Of a stretch of DNA of 64,000 bases, positions 9,276 to 18,283 are shown piece by piece. The notes beneath the pieces were generated by a model that had not been told where the DNA came from, did no database searches, and saw only the letters and a program-made list of their open reading frames with translations. The first letter of the stretch is position 1. Each line of letters starts with the position of its first letter. The translations under genes were made by a program, and so were the position numbers. The stretch covers positions 127,200 through 191,199 of the forward strand of contig CALYAC010000001.1 in the NCBI GenBank assembly GCA_944393405.1, in the 5' to 3' direction. The DNA is from an uncultured Clostridia bacterium. GTDB lineage: Bacteria; Bacillota_A; Clostridia; TANB77; CAG-508.

Positions 9276-9314
9276 AAAAAAGCAATAAATATTTTTTATA
9301 TTTATTGCTTTTTT
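9276..9314. terminator. Bidirectional intrinsic terminator after the ABC permease
   Basis: A 16-bp A/T-rich stem (AAAAAAGCAATAAATA and its complement) around a 7-base loop, with T runs on both strands. It lies 7 bases after the permease stop and shields the cad promoter from read-through. Confidence 0.8.
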
Positions 9315-9320
9315 AATATA

Positions 9321-10478
9321 TTAATTTTTTGAAAATAATACTTTTTCAGATTTATATTGCTTTATTATATATCCTAATATTATACCAATGTAAATTATAG
9401 TTGAAATTAGCATTAACACAATATGTAAGATATTGATATTACCTGCTGCAATATCAGTAAATATCATTGTATAATTTACAAATGGAATTATTGATAAAAT
9501 ATTAGTTGTTTGCATTCCTATCATAAACACTATCATTCCTGGAAAAAATGATATGAATGTAAGAGGAGTTAAAGCACTTTGTGCTTCTTTAAAAGTTTTA
9601 GATGAACTTGCTATCGAAATACATAATCCACTTATAAATATTGAATATGCAATAATTACAACAAATGCAAATATAATACTTGAAATACTATACATTATAT
9701 TTACACCTTCATATAACGAAAATGTATTTTGTGCAATGGCTAGTGATAGTATAGCTAAAATTAAGCTTAAAATCCCTGTTATTATAGACGAAAAAGATAC
9801 ACTTAAAAACTTTCCAATAATTATATCTTTACTCTTAATTGGAAAAGTTAATAATGTTTCTAGTGTTCCTCTTTCTTTTTCTCCAGCTGTAGTGTCTGTT
9901 GCAGGATATGTTGCAGATACTGTAATTGCCATAATTATAAATAAAAATGCATAATTTTTAATATAATCGCCAAAATAATTATTACTTTCTTCATTTAATA
10001 CTTTTTCTTCTACAGAAATTACATTTAGTACTTTATTTGCATCAATATTATTTGATAAAAGATATTCTGATTGTAATATTTGTTTATATCCTTCAAAATA
10101 ACTTTTAACTAAATTTACAGCATATGAACTATTATCTGAGCCATCTGTATTAATAATAAATTTATTTTTATCTTTTGTGACAAATAAGTCTATTTCATCA
10201 TTTTCATATTTTTGTTTTAATTCTTCTTCTGTTCCAGTAACAATTTCTATATTCATTTGATTTAAAAGATTTTTTTCTTCTTCACTTAGAGTATAACTAA
10301 ATCCAATTTTATTGTATTCATTTATATCTTTATTTACCTGTGCTTCAAATAAAGCTGACATACCTAAAACAAGTAAAGGTATAAATATTGGTATTATAAG
10401 CATCATTGCTAATGATTTTTTGTCTCTAAACAGTTCTCTTAGTTCTTTTTTTAAAATATTCCATAAATTACTCTTCAA
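9321..10478 (-). CDS. ABC-2 type exporter permease (NatB-like)
   Basis: About 385 residues. One N-terminal membrane helix is followed by an extracytoplasmic domain (about 60-185) and five or six C-terminal helices, the layout of NatB/ABC-2 membrane subunits. The coupling-helix region TAGEKERGTLETLL is typical. I choose the TTG at 10476-10478: GGAGG lies 8 bases before it, inside the end of the ATPase gene, so the two genes overlap by 11 bases and are translationally coupled. Likely exports Na+, peptides or drugs; the substrate is not evident. Confidence 0.85.
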   Translation of the reverse strand: MKSNLWNILKKELRELFRDKKSLAMMLIIPIFIPLLVLGMSALFEAQVNKDINEYNKIGFSYTLSEEEKNLLNQMNIEIVTGTEEELKQKYENDEIDLFVTKDKNKFIINTDGSDNSSYAVNLVKSYFEGYKQILQSEYLLSNNIDANKVLNVISVEEKVLNEESNNYFGDYIKNYAFLFIIMAITVSATYPATDTTAGEKERGTLETLLTFPIKSKDIIIGKFLSVSFSSIITGILSLILAILSLAIAQNTFSLYEGVNIMYSISSIIFAFVVIIAYSIFISGLCISIASSSKTFKEAQSALTPLTFISFFPGMIVFMIGMQTTNILSIIPFVNYTMIFTDIAAGNINILHIVLMLISTIIYIGIILGYIIKQYKSEKVLFSKN

Positions 10479-11226
10479 CAGAAACACCTCCAATCATTGC
10501 AAAAAATGCATCCCTTAAATTAGTTGTTTTAGTGTCATCTTTTATTTTTTTTGGAGTTCCTGTATTTATTATTTTTCCCTTATTTATCATTATTACTCTA
10601 TCACATATATTTTCTGCTTCTTCCATATAATGAGTAGAATATAATATTGTTTTTCCATTTTTCTTTTCTTCTTTTATAAAATTTAAAATAATTTGGCTAG
10701 AGATTATATCCAATCCTGTAGTTGCTTCATCTAATATATAGTATTTTGGATTATGTACTAAGCATCTTGCTATATTTACTCTCTGTGTTTGTCCTGTTGA
10801 AAGAGTTGATATTTTATTATATAAAAAATTATCTAAATTTAATATCTTCGATAATTCTTTTATTCTTATTTCTGCTTTTTCTTTTTTTACTCCATATATA
10901 TCTGCACACATTCTTAAAAGCTCATATGTCGATAATGTATCATAAAGTTTAGTATTACCAGATAAGTAGGCTATATTTTGTTTTATTTCAATTTCATTTT
11001 CTTTATAATTTAATTTATCAAATTCAATCTCTCCTTCTGTTGGTTCTAATATTCCGGCTATCATTCTAAGTAATGTAGTTTTTCCTGCTCCATTTGGACC
11101 TAATATTCCGATTATTTCACCATCATTTGCATTAAAAGATATATCATCATTTGCATAAAACTCTTCTTTTTGTTTTTTATTATTATAATGTACAAATTTT
11201 TTCTTTACATTTTCTACTTTTATCAT
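10468..11226 (-). CDS. ABC transporter ATP-binding protein (NatA-like)
   Basis: 252 residues with a single nucleotide-binding domain: Walker A GPNGAGKT (43-50), signature LSTGQ, Walker B YYILDEATTGLD and the H-loop serine/histidine STHYMEEAE. The overlap with the permease gene shows they form one exporter. The signature has Thr in place of the usual Gly (LSTGQ versus LSGGQ), as in many NatA/ABC-2 ATPases. Confidence 0.9.
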   Translation of the reverse strand: MIKVENVKKKFVHYNNKKQKEEFYANDDISFNANDGEIIGILGPNGAGKTTLLRMIAGILEPTEGEIEFDKLNYKENEIEIKQNIAYLSGNTKLYDTLSTYELLRMCADIYGVKKEKAEIRIKELSKILNLDNFLYNKISTLSTGQTQRVNIARCLVHNPKYYILDEATTGLDIISSQIILNFIKEEKKNGKTILYSTHYMEEAENICDRVIMINKGKIINTGTPKKIKDDTKTTNLRDAFFAMIGGVSVEE

Positions 11227-11243
11227 AAATCCCCCTATATTTT

Positions 11244-11750
11244 TTATAAAGCTTTAAAATTTATTTCTTTTATATTATCCTCTATTAAATATGGCATTTC
11301 TTCATGTATATCTGTATCATCAGTAATTTTATCCACATTAAGTTTTATATATTTTACCTGTGCATTTGCTAAAACATTTCCATATTCATCTAATATCTCT
11401 GTATTTATCTTTAAAAACTTTGATGTTTCTGATTCCACTTTCCCTCTGCCAAATATTTTTTTATTATATGGTACAGGTTTTCTATACTTAACTTCCATTG
11501 ATAAAGTTACTCCCCAAACATCTTCATTTCCATTTGCCCAGCAAGCTCTTAATCCTAACTCATCAAGCATTGCAGCAATTAATCCACCATGGACTCTACC
11601 AGGATAACTTTGATGCTCTTCTCTAAACATAAATGGAGTCATTACACTATTATCTTCCATATTATAAAAATGTGCTCTTACACCAAATTTATTATCTAAA
11701 CCGCATATAGCACACATTTTACTGTTTCTTTGTTTACTTAGCACTTTCAT
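11244..11750 (-). CDS. PaaI-family hotdog thioesterase
   Basis: 168 residues. The hotdog-fold core HGGLIAAMLDELG contains the HGG motif and a catalytic acidic residue of PaaI/YbgC-like acyl-CoA thioesterases. Near the N-terminus, C15-x2-C18 (MCAICGLDN) could bind metal and is seen in some members. It is 17 bases upstream of the ABC ATPase gene, so probably cotranscribed, although no functional tie is obvious. Acyl substrate unknown. Confidence 0.8.
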   Translation of the reverse strand: MKVLSKQRNSKMCAICGLDNKFGVRAHFYNMEDNSVMTPFMFREEHQSYPGRVHGGLIAAMLDELGLRACWANGNEDVWGVTLSMEVKYRKPVPYNKKIFGRGKVESETSKFLKINTEILDEYGNVLANAQVKYIKLNVDKITDDTDIHEEMPYLIEDNIKEINFKAL

Positions 11751-11840
11751 TTTGTTATTTTCTCCTTTCGCTTTCTATATATAATTCTTTTTTATTCTAG
11801 CATATATAAATATAAAAATAAAGAAAAAATAATATAAAAA

Positions 11841-11879
11841 AACAATATAAGCTTTACTAAAAATTTACTTATATTGTTC
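11841..11879 (-). terminator. Intrinsic terminator
   Basis: The stem AACAATATAAG/CTTATATTGTT with a 16-base loop is followed on the minus strand by seven T. It ends the membrane-protein gene at 11889. Confidence 0.75.
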
Positions 11880-11888
11880 TTTATAAAT

Positions 11889-13160
11889 TTATTTGATCAG
11901 ATTTTCAATTTTTATCAAATCACTTTCCGGACTATTGGTCATAATGCAAATAATTTTATTATTTACTTCAGTCACATATGTTTTTGTAGTATATTTATTA
12001 TTATTATATTTGCTAATATATGAATTTTCATAATAATAATAAATATTATTATTTATTTCAATTGATTGAATGTCTTTATCATCTATTTCTTCATTTAAAG
12101 ATTTTAAATATTCTTTTGCATTCAAATTATCTTCAGTATTAATTTTATCTTCGGTAAATATTACTAATTTTTTTTCAAAGTTTTCATTAACTGCAACACA
12201 ATCATATACTCCTATATAATCGGTTCCAATATATCTACCTATTTCTTCTTTTGTTAAAATAACCATATCATTTGGCATTTGTACTTTTATGTCGTTTTCT
12301 CCTATATCATACGTCTGAGCATATCTATCCTGCATAAAGGTTTGATTATTTTTACTAGAATCATTTTCCTTGTTTTGAGTTAAAACGAATGATATAGCAA
12401 TTATTACAGATAGAATAAGTATAATGAAAAATGTTTTTGATCCAGCTAGTCCATATCTATACCAAGGACTATTTTGAGCTTTTTCTGAAAAATAGTATTT
12501 ATCAGATTTCTTTACTATAATTTTTTGGATTTTTAAATAATTAAAAATTGAATTTGCCCTATTTTCTCCAAAAATCAAATTTAACTTTTCCATAACTAAT
12601 TCTTTTGTAATTGTATTTTTTTTATCTAATGCATGATTTTGTTCAAAAACATCTTTTACTTCATTAATTTCTTGTCTTGATAAATTATCTGTACTGGCAA
12701 ATTGTGGAATTATTCTAATTTTTTCGTTATCAATACCTTCTTTTAGTTGTTTCTTTACACTTTGATTTATGATAATTAACATTACTATTGCAAAAAGTAT
12801 AGATATTAAAGCATTTGATACAATAGTTATCACAAAATCTTGGTAATTATATATATATTGAAAACTTTCAACACTAATATCCCATCCAGATTTTTTTAAG
12901 TAAATGCAAGGTATTATTAATAAAATAGTTAATAATATTGATATTAAAGAGCAAATTGATAATATAATTGTATGATTCTCATTCACTTTACTTTTTACTA
13001 TTTTGTATCCATAAAATGCTCCTATTACTATGAATATTGACATAATTGAATAAATTCCATTAAAAAAGTTATATGATAATACCCATGGTAATGATCCTAT
13101 AATAGCTCCTATAAAAGCCCCTATTGTTCCAATAAAATATTTATTTTTCTTTTCTTCCAT
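11889..13160 (-). CDS. Multidomain membrane protein of unknown function
   Basis: 423 residues. Four helices occur within the first 135 residues. A cytoplasmic segment (about 140-235) rich in charged helices follows, including a winged-helix-like stretch near 185-230. A fifth helix (about 240-260) leads to an external C-terminal domain of about 160 residues with alternating beta-type segments and Tyr/Asn-rich strands. The architecture suggests signal sensing across the membrane, but no catalytic motif is visible and I do not recognise the family. It stands between two terminators as a single gene. Confidence 0.5.
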   Translation of the reverse strand: MEEKKNKYFIGTIGAFIGAIIGSLPWVLSYNFFNGIYSIMSIFIVIGAFYGYKIVKSKVNENHTIILSICSLISILLTILLIIPCIYLKKSGWDISVESFQYIYNYQDFVITIVSNALISILFAIVMLIIINQSVKKQLKEGIDNEKIRIIPQFASTDNLSRQEINEVKDVFEQNHALDKKNTITKELVMEKLNLIFGENRANSIFNYLKIQKIIVKKSDKYYFSEKAQNSPWYRYGLAGSKTFFIILILSVIIAISFVLTQNKENDSSKNNQTFMQDRYAQTYDIGENDIKVQMPNDMVILTKEEIGRYIGTDYIGVYDCVAVNENFEKKLVIFTEDKINTEDNLNAKEYLKSLNEEIDDKDIQSIEINNNIYYYYENSYISKYNNNKYTTKTYVTEVNNKIICIMTNSPESDLIKIENLIK

Positions 13161-13211
13161 CTAACTTCCTCCTATTATTACTTTTAAATTATAGCATATG
13201 TAATTTATAAA

Positions 13212-13256
13212 ATAAACTCAAATTATCAAACTTCTGTCTAACAATTTGAGTTTATA
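13212..13256 (-). terminator. Intrinsic terminator of the L,D-transpeptidase gene
   Basis: The stem ATAAACTCAAATT and its perfect complement flank an 18-base loop. A T-rich tract follows on the minus strand. Confidence 0.7.
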
Positions 13257-13272
13257 TTTTTTAGTATTCTCT

Positions 13273-14658
13273 TTATGAATTATATAATATTATTGGAATA
13301 GATGTATTTATATTATTATAAATTGTTTTTGCTGCTGCATATGGTAAATTAACACATCCATGTGATCCATTAGTCATATAAATATTTCCTCCAAAATTAG
13401 ATCTCCACAAAGCATCATGAAGTCCGATTCCTCCATTAAATGGCATCCAGAAATTTACATGAGATGAATATTTACTTCCGTCCCCATTATATCCTTCTAA
13501 ATATGTATCAGTTGTTTTATATGTAAGATAATATATTCCAGCTGGTGTTGCATATCCTCCTGCCACATTTCCTGTAACACATGAAGTATTTACTATTTGT
13601 TTTCCATTTACATACATCCATACTTTTTGTCTTGATAAATCAATCTCTACATATGTACTGATATTTAAGTAATCTGGTAATGGATTATATATTGGATCAA
13701 AAGTTATTTTTTCTCCTTTTGTTAACTGTTCTTTAATTCTTTTAATTTCTTTTTCTTTATCTAAATCCGCATATGTTCTTCTTCCAAATGGTACTTTGAT
13801 TTTTCCTAATCCTGTAGCATTAAATTCTGTTGACGTTAATGCATATGAACATTTTTCATTAAGTTTATCAACAAACTTTGGTACATTTCCATCTATGTCA
13901 ATGTTATAATATCCATCATCATCTCTGTATATCCATTCTTTCATCTTTTTTGCATCTAATACATATGTACTTCCATCATTTAATTTATATTCGATTGTTG
14001 ATGAAAGTATTGAATTAATATAATCTTTTTCTGAATTTAATTTTTCGTTAGTAGATAATATAGATGGTACTATATTTGTTATATCTTTAAAATCAATTAC
14101 TGTTTTTCCAGCCTTTAATGATTTTATCATATATTTATATGCAGTATTTAAATTTAATTCATTTCCATATTTTTCAGGTTTAACAACTAACTCATTTTTA
14201 TCATTAAATTCTAAATATGCATTTTCTGGTTTTTTTATATTATTTTCATGGAATATTGATAAACTTGATAAATATTCTTTTACCTTTTCTTCATTTACAG
14301 AATATAAATTTTCAATATTATATTCTTTATTATTCTCTCCATTTTGAGAATACATTATCTTTTTTAATTCATCTTGATTTTCTACTTTTATATCAAAAAA
14401 AGAGCCTATGCAAGTATATTCTTTGTCTTCTGCAAATAATAGTTTTATTTCTGCATTATTCATACTTTGCTCTAATTTTTTAGATGTAGAATCTAAATTT
14501 AAAAAAGAACATTCTACTCCATTTATATATGTTTTGTATTGAAAACTATCTTTACTAAAAGTTCTTATTAAAAAAGCTACAATTACAAAGATAATTATTG
14601 TACATATCAGTACAACAACTTTCAATACTTGTCCTGTTACCCGTTGTATCGCTTTCAT
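13273..14658 (-). CDS. L,D-transpeptidase (YkuD domain) with peptidoglycan-binding region
   Basis: 461 residues. An N-terminal signal anchor (about 12-32) is followed by an external VanW/PG-binding-like region (about 40-320) and a C-terminal YkuD domain. The catalytic motif is S432-H433-G434-C435-V-N-L, with an upstream conserved His in GGIGLHDALW. These enzymes crosslink peptidoglycan 3-3 or attach proteins outside the membrane. AGGAGG lies 9 bases before the ATG. Codon 6 is CGG (14641-14643), the only in-frame CGG I found in the native-looking genes that is not at a frame change; a skip there would give an immediate stop. A TTG at codon 11 with AGGA upstream is a possible alternative start that avoids it. 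Confidence 0.9.
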   Translation of the reverse strand: MKAIQRVTGQVLKVVVLICTIIIFVIVAFLIRTFSKDSFQYKTYINGVECSFLNLDSTSKKLEQSMNNAEIKLLFAEDKEYTCIGSFFDIKVENQDELKKIMYSQNGENNKEYNIENLYSVNEEKVKEYLSSLSIFHENNIKKPENAYLEFNDKNELVVKPEKYGNELNLNTAYKYMIKSLKAGKTVIDFKDITNIVPSILSTNEKLNSEKDYINSILSSTIEYKLNDGSTYVLDAKKMKEWIYRDDDGYYNIDIDGNVPKFVDKLNEKCSYALTSTEFNATGLGKIKVPFGRRTYADLDKEKEIKRIKEQLTKGEKITFDPIYNPLPDYLNISTYVEIDLSRQKVWMYVNGKQIVNTSCVTGNVAGGYATPAGIYYLTYKTTDTYLEGYNGDGSKYSSHVNFWMPFNGGIGLHDALWRSNFGGNIYMTNGSHGCVNLPYAAAKTIYNNINTSIPIILYNS

Positions 14659-14778
14659 ATTGTGCTACCTCCTTTTTGCTAATATAAAATACGTTTTATA
14701 TTATAACATAAAACTATAAAAAAAATAAACTATTAAATCATATTTTGTCGTAATTTGTTTAAGTTTATTATATATTTT

Positions 14779-15792
14779 TTATAAGTTTATATAGCTATTC
14801 TTAGGAAATATTATTTTTAGTATTGTTTTCTTTCCTTTCTCGGAAAAAATATCAATTGCTATTCCTAATTTATTACATAACTTTTTACATAAATATAACC
14901 CTATTCCTGTAGATTTCTTACCGATAATTCTACCATTTTCTCCTGTAAACCCTTTTTCAAATACTCTAGATATTTCACTTTGTTTTATTCCCATACCATT
15001 ATCTTCTATATATAAAATAATATTATCTTTATTTTCTTTTGAATAAAAATTAATTAATTTAATTTCTTTATCCATATATTTTATAGAATTTTGTATTATT
15101 TGATTTAAAATAAATACTAACCATTTACTATCAGTATAAACATATTTTTCTAAATCATTAACTTCAACGTTTACATTTTTTTCAATTAATAAGCTTTTAT
15201 TCTTCATTATTGTAGAATTAACAATATCCATTAAATTAGTTTTTGCTATATAATAATCTTTTTCTACAGTGTTACTTCTTGCATAATATAGAGCTTGTTC
15301 TATATAATTTTCTACTTTATCAAGTTCCTCATCAATACTTTTCATTTGTTCTGATTTATTATTTTCTATTATAAGTTTACTTGTAGCTATTGGTATTTTT
15401 ATTTCATGTATCCATAGTTCTATATATTCTTTATAATCTTCTGTTAAATGTTTATATTTATTAACATTTTCTATCATAGATTTTCCTGTATTATCTAAAA
15501 TATTTTTTAGTATTTGTCCTTCTATAAAATTCGTATCATCAATTAATTCATTTATTAAATATTTTTCCTGTAAATCATTTAATCTGTTTACTAAATTTTT
15601 ATAAAAATTATTTTTTATATAATATTCAGTTATTATACACAAAATAATAGATAAAAGAACTGATAAAAAACAATATATTCTTACCCATAAATCTATATCG
15701 TACATTGATAAAAATATTTCTATTGATATTAATATTGATATAGTTATTATAATATACCATACTTTTTCTTTTAAAAAACTTCTAAATTTCAT
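14779..15792 (-). CDS. Sensor histidine kinase (BceS-like, intramembrane sensing)
   Basis: 337 residues. Two closely spaced helices (about 12-30 and 36-56) with almost no external loop, as in BceS-type intramembrane-sensing kinases. The phosphoacceptor is H129 in ELWIHEIKIP. The ATPase boxes are NQIIQNSIKY (N box), EDNGMGI (G1) and KSTGIGLYL (G2). Such kinases usually work with a Bce-type ABC transporter that detects cell-wall antibiotics, but none lies nearby. Its start overlaps the response-regulator stop by 4 bases. Confidence 0.9.
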   Translation of the reverse strand: MKFRSFLKEKVWYIIITISILISIEIFLSMYDIDLWVRIYCFLSVLLSIILCIITEYYIKNNFYKNLVNRLNDLQEKYLINELIDDTNFIEGQILKNILDNTGKSMIENVNKYKHLTEDYKEYIELWIHEIKIPIATSKLIIENNKSEQMKSIDEELDKVENYIEQALYYARSNTVEKDYYIAKTNLMDIVNSTIMKNKSLLIEKNVNVEVNDLEKYVYTDSKWLVFILNQIIQNSIKYMDKEIKLINFYSKENKDNIILYIEDNGMGIKQSEISRVFEKGFTGENGRIIGKKSTGIGLYLCKKLCNKLGIAIDIFSEKGKKTILKIIFPKNSYINL

Positions 15793-16460
15793 TTTAATAT
15801 ATATCCCTGTCCTCTCTTAGTCTCTATCATATCTTTTAAATTTAATTCTTCTAATTTATTTCTTAACCTTTTTATATTAACAGTTAACGTATTATCATCT
15901 ATAAAACTTTGACTATCCCATAAATAATTCATTATTTCTTCTCTTGACACAATAGATCCTCTTTTCATTATTAGATAATGTAATATTTTTATTTCATTTT
16001 TTGTTAGTTCTATTTTCTCTTCATTTCTCTGTATTAAACTTTTAGAAATATCTAAAATAAATTCATTACAATCAATCCTATTTTGATTTGTATCAGTTTC
16101 TTTACTTCTTCTTAATAATGCATTAATTTTAGCAAGTAATATTTGAATATTATATGGTTTTGTTACGTATTGATCTGCACCATAATTCAAACTTATTAGT
16201 TCGTCTAATTCATTATCTCTACTTGTGACTATTATAATTGGGATATTTGATACTTTTCTTATTTCCTTACAAACAAATTCACCATCAGTAAAAGGTAAGT
16301 TTATATCTAATAATATAATGTCACTTTTTATATTTAAGATATCATTAACTACATTATTAAATTTAGTTATTAAGTCTACTTCATATCCATTTCTTTCTAA
16401 AAAAATTTTCAATTCATTTCTAAGTTTTTCGTCATCTTCTACTATTAATATTTTATACAT
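15789..16460 (-). CDS. OmpR-family response regulator
   Basis: 223 residues. The receiver domain has the acidic pocket E8-D9-D10, phosphoacceptor D52 (LLDINLP), T/S switch region (IIVTSRD) and conserved K in TKPYN. The C-terminal winged helix (about 125-223) includes ELTKNEIKILHYLI and DDNTLTVNIKRLRNKL. It pairs with the kinase directly downstream. Targets are not visible in this window; probably cell-envelope stress genes, by analogy with BceR. Confidence 0.92.
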   Translation of the reverse strand: MYKILIVEDDEKLRNELKIFLERNGYEVDLITKFNNVVNDILNIKSDIILLDINLPFTDGEFVCKEIRKVSNIPIIIVTSRDNELDELISLNYGADQYVTKPYNIQILLAKINALLRRSKETDTNQNRIDCNEFILDISKSLIQRNEEKIELTKNEIKILHYLIMKRGSIVSREEIMNYLWDSQSFIDDNTLTVNIKRLRNKLEELNLKDMIETKRGQGYILK

Positions 16461-16562
16461 AATTATTCTCCTAAATATTTTTATAGATTATATCATAAAT
16501 TAATAATACTTAATATTACATTTTTGTAAGATAACTATATGTTTTTATAAAGCTATATTAAT

Positions 16563-16605
16563 AAAAAAAGACAATGAAAAAATTTTCACTATCTTTTTTA
16601 TTTTA
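16563..16605 (-). terminator. Intrinsic terminator of the PHP gene
   Basis: On the minus strand GATAGTGAAAA pairs with TTTTCATTGTC through two U-G wobbles, and TTTTTTT follows. The wobbles pair only on this strand. Confidence 0.7.
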
Positions 16606-16625
16606 TAATTTACTTTTCTTTTATT

Positions 16626-17510
16626 TCATTTTAAAAGATTTATTATATCATTTATTTCTTCATCTGATATATGTATATTCTCATTTATTAATCCTATTAG
16701 TGCATGTTTACTAGATTTTGTATGAAAATCTGAACCAATCGTTGTAAATAAATTGTTCTTTTTAGCAACCTTTTTCCACTTTTCTGATTCATTGTATCTA
16801 TTTTCGTCCCTATCATAAAAAATATAATTTGCCTCTATTCCATCAGGTATAATTTCTTCTATAATTTCTTGTATGTCTAAATCAGTTAAATTATCTTGGT
16901 GTTCATATGCAACAGGATGTGCTAATACAACTTTTCCTCCCGCTTTTCTTATTATATTTGCAGCTTCTAATGGAGTAATCGATCTTTTCTTTACATATGC
17001 TGGGCAATTTTCATTCATTATATTTTCTATAAATTCACCTTTATTTGGTATATGTCCAAACTCTTTTAATAGCTTTTCTTTATTATTTAAATTATTTATA
17101 ATTTGTAATGAAATATGAGCTTTTGTTACAGCATCAATTTTATCTAATTCTTCTATATCTATTTCATATCCCAATTCTTTTAATTTTTTTCCAACATTAT
17201 ATAAATATTCATGTCTTATATTTCGTAAATCTTCTAACTGTTTTTTCAATATATTACTATGTATGTCAATATTATATCCTAATACATGTATTCCAACCCC
17301 ATGAGATTTTGTTGATATTTCAACCCCTGGAATAAGATCTATTTTGTTATTATTTGCATATTTAATTAAATCATCTGTATATGCATCAATTGTATCATGA
17401 TCTGTGATTGATATAATACTTGCTTTATTATTTACCGCTTCATCTATTATTTCCTTTGGAGAAAGTTCTCCATCGGATATGTTAGTATGTATATGTAAGT
17501 CAATTAACAT
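16626..17510 (-). CDS. PHP-domain phosphoesterase (TrpH/RNase AM-like)
   Basis: 294 residues. The metal-binding motifs of the PHP family are present: DLHIHTNISDG (4-14), TDHDT (about 36-40), GVEIS, a His in AHPVAYEH and GSDFHT near the C-terminus. The closest architecture is YciV/TrpH, which hydrolyses 3',5'-nucleoside bisphosphates and trims RNA 5' ends. This is distinct from the CpsB-type PHP phosphatase at 30145. Cytoplasmic, and the last gene before a terminator. Confidence 0.85.
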   Translation of the reverse strand: MLIDLHIHTNISDGELSPKEIIDEAVNNKASIISITDHDTIDAYTDDLIKYANNNKIDLIPGVEISTKSHGVGIHVLGYNIDIHSNILKKQLEDLRNIRHEYLYNVGKKLKELGYEIDIEELDKIDAVTKAHISLQIINNLNNKEKLLKEFGHIPNKGEFIENIMNENCPAYVKKRSITPLEAANIIRKAGGKVVLAHPVAYEHQDNLTDLDIQEIIEEIIPDGIEANYIFYDRDENRYNESEKWKKVAKKNNLFTTIGSDFHTKSSKHALIGLINENIHISDEEINDIINLLK

Positions 17511-17576
17511 ATTAATAATTGCTCCTTTTACTTTTTACTTTAATCTTTTTTGGAATTTAATACTTTATATATTTTT

Positions 17577-18269
17577 TTATAACTTTTTTATATCTATATA
17601 TTCTTCTATTTCTTTTCTTTCATACTCTGGTATTTCTACAATTTTATTGTTTAAATATGATTCTATATCTATCATCTTACCATTTTTATATAATCTTCCT
17701 TTTACAAATCTTTTTATTTTGTTGTATTCGTTAATTTTATTGCAAATTTCCTCTTTTTTGGTTAGTTTAATTTTACCAGCATCTTGTACATTTCTTCTTT
17801 TTAAAAAATATGTTAAATTAAGTTCGTGAATTGTCTTACTTCTATATTTAATATATGAATTAATCTTTCCATAAGGTATATTTGAACATTTACAATGCCA
17901 ATATATAGGTCTATTTATATATCTATCATTAAAATATTTATAAAATAATTGTGAAAATACAGACACTATATCTTGAGCTTTAAACTTTTTTGTAGATAAT
18001 ATTTTCTTTAGTTTTTTAGTATCTTTAATTATAAAACTAGCTTCATCAACACCAGATATTACTAGACAATTAAACTTATTAGAAAAATATTTTATTGTTT
18101 GTTCAAAAATATCATTAAAGCTTCCTTTATTTTCTTGAATTAAATTATGATTTAAACTTTTTGTAATATCTTTACCATCTATAAATATTACAATTGGATT
18201 ATTTTCATTCATATTCATATTATACTTATTTTGTATATTTATAAAATAGTTATTCCATTTTTCTCTCAT
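17577..18269 (-). CDS. Thg1-like (tRNA-His guanylyltransferase family) protein, copy 1
   Basis: 230 residues. Elements of the Thg1 palm domain occur in family order: IVIFIDGKD (metal Asp D31), ISGVDEASFI (D75, E76; compare SDEYSF in Thg1), DIVSVFSQLF, a PIYWHCKC strand where Thg1 has FDGR, then SYIKYRS (Thg1 YLSWRQ) and a final KKEEIC...KGRL segment (Thg1 KNEILF...KGS). The D31-D75 spacing is close to that of the two metal Asps of Thg1. The HINN guanosine/tRNA-binding motif is replaced, so the substrate may differ. Thg1-like proteins add nucleotides in the 3'-to-5' direction. I start at ATG 18269 with GGAAG upstream; a TTG at 18281 is less likely. It follows its paralogue by 14 bases. Confidence 0.65.
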   Translation of the reverse strand: MREKWNNYFINIQNKYNMNMNENNPIVIFIDGKDITKSLNHNLIQENKGSFNDIFEQTIKYFSNKFNCLVISGVDEASFIIKDTKKLKKILSTKKFKAQDIVSVFSQLFYKYFNDRYINRPIYWHCKCSNIPYGKINSYIKYRSKTIHELNLTYFLKRRNVQDAGKIKLTKKEEICNKINEYNKIKRFVKGRLYKNGKMIDIESYLNNKIVEIPEYERKEIEEYIDIKKL

Positions 18270-18283
18270 ATTTACTTCCAATC

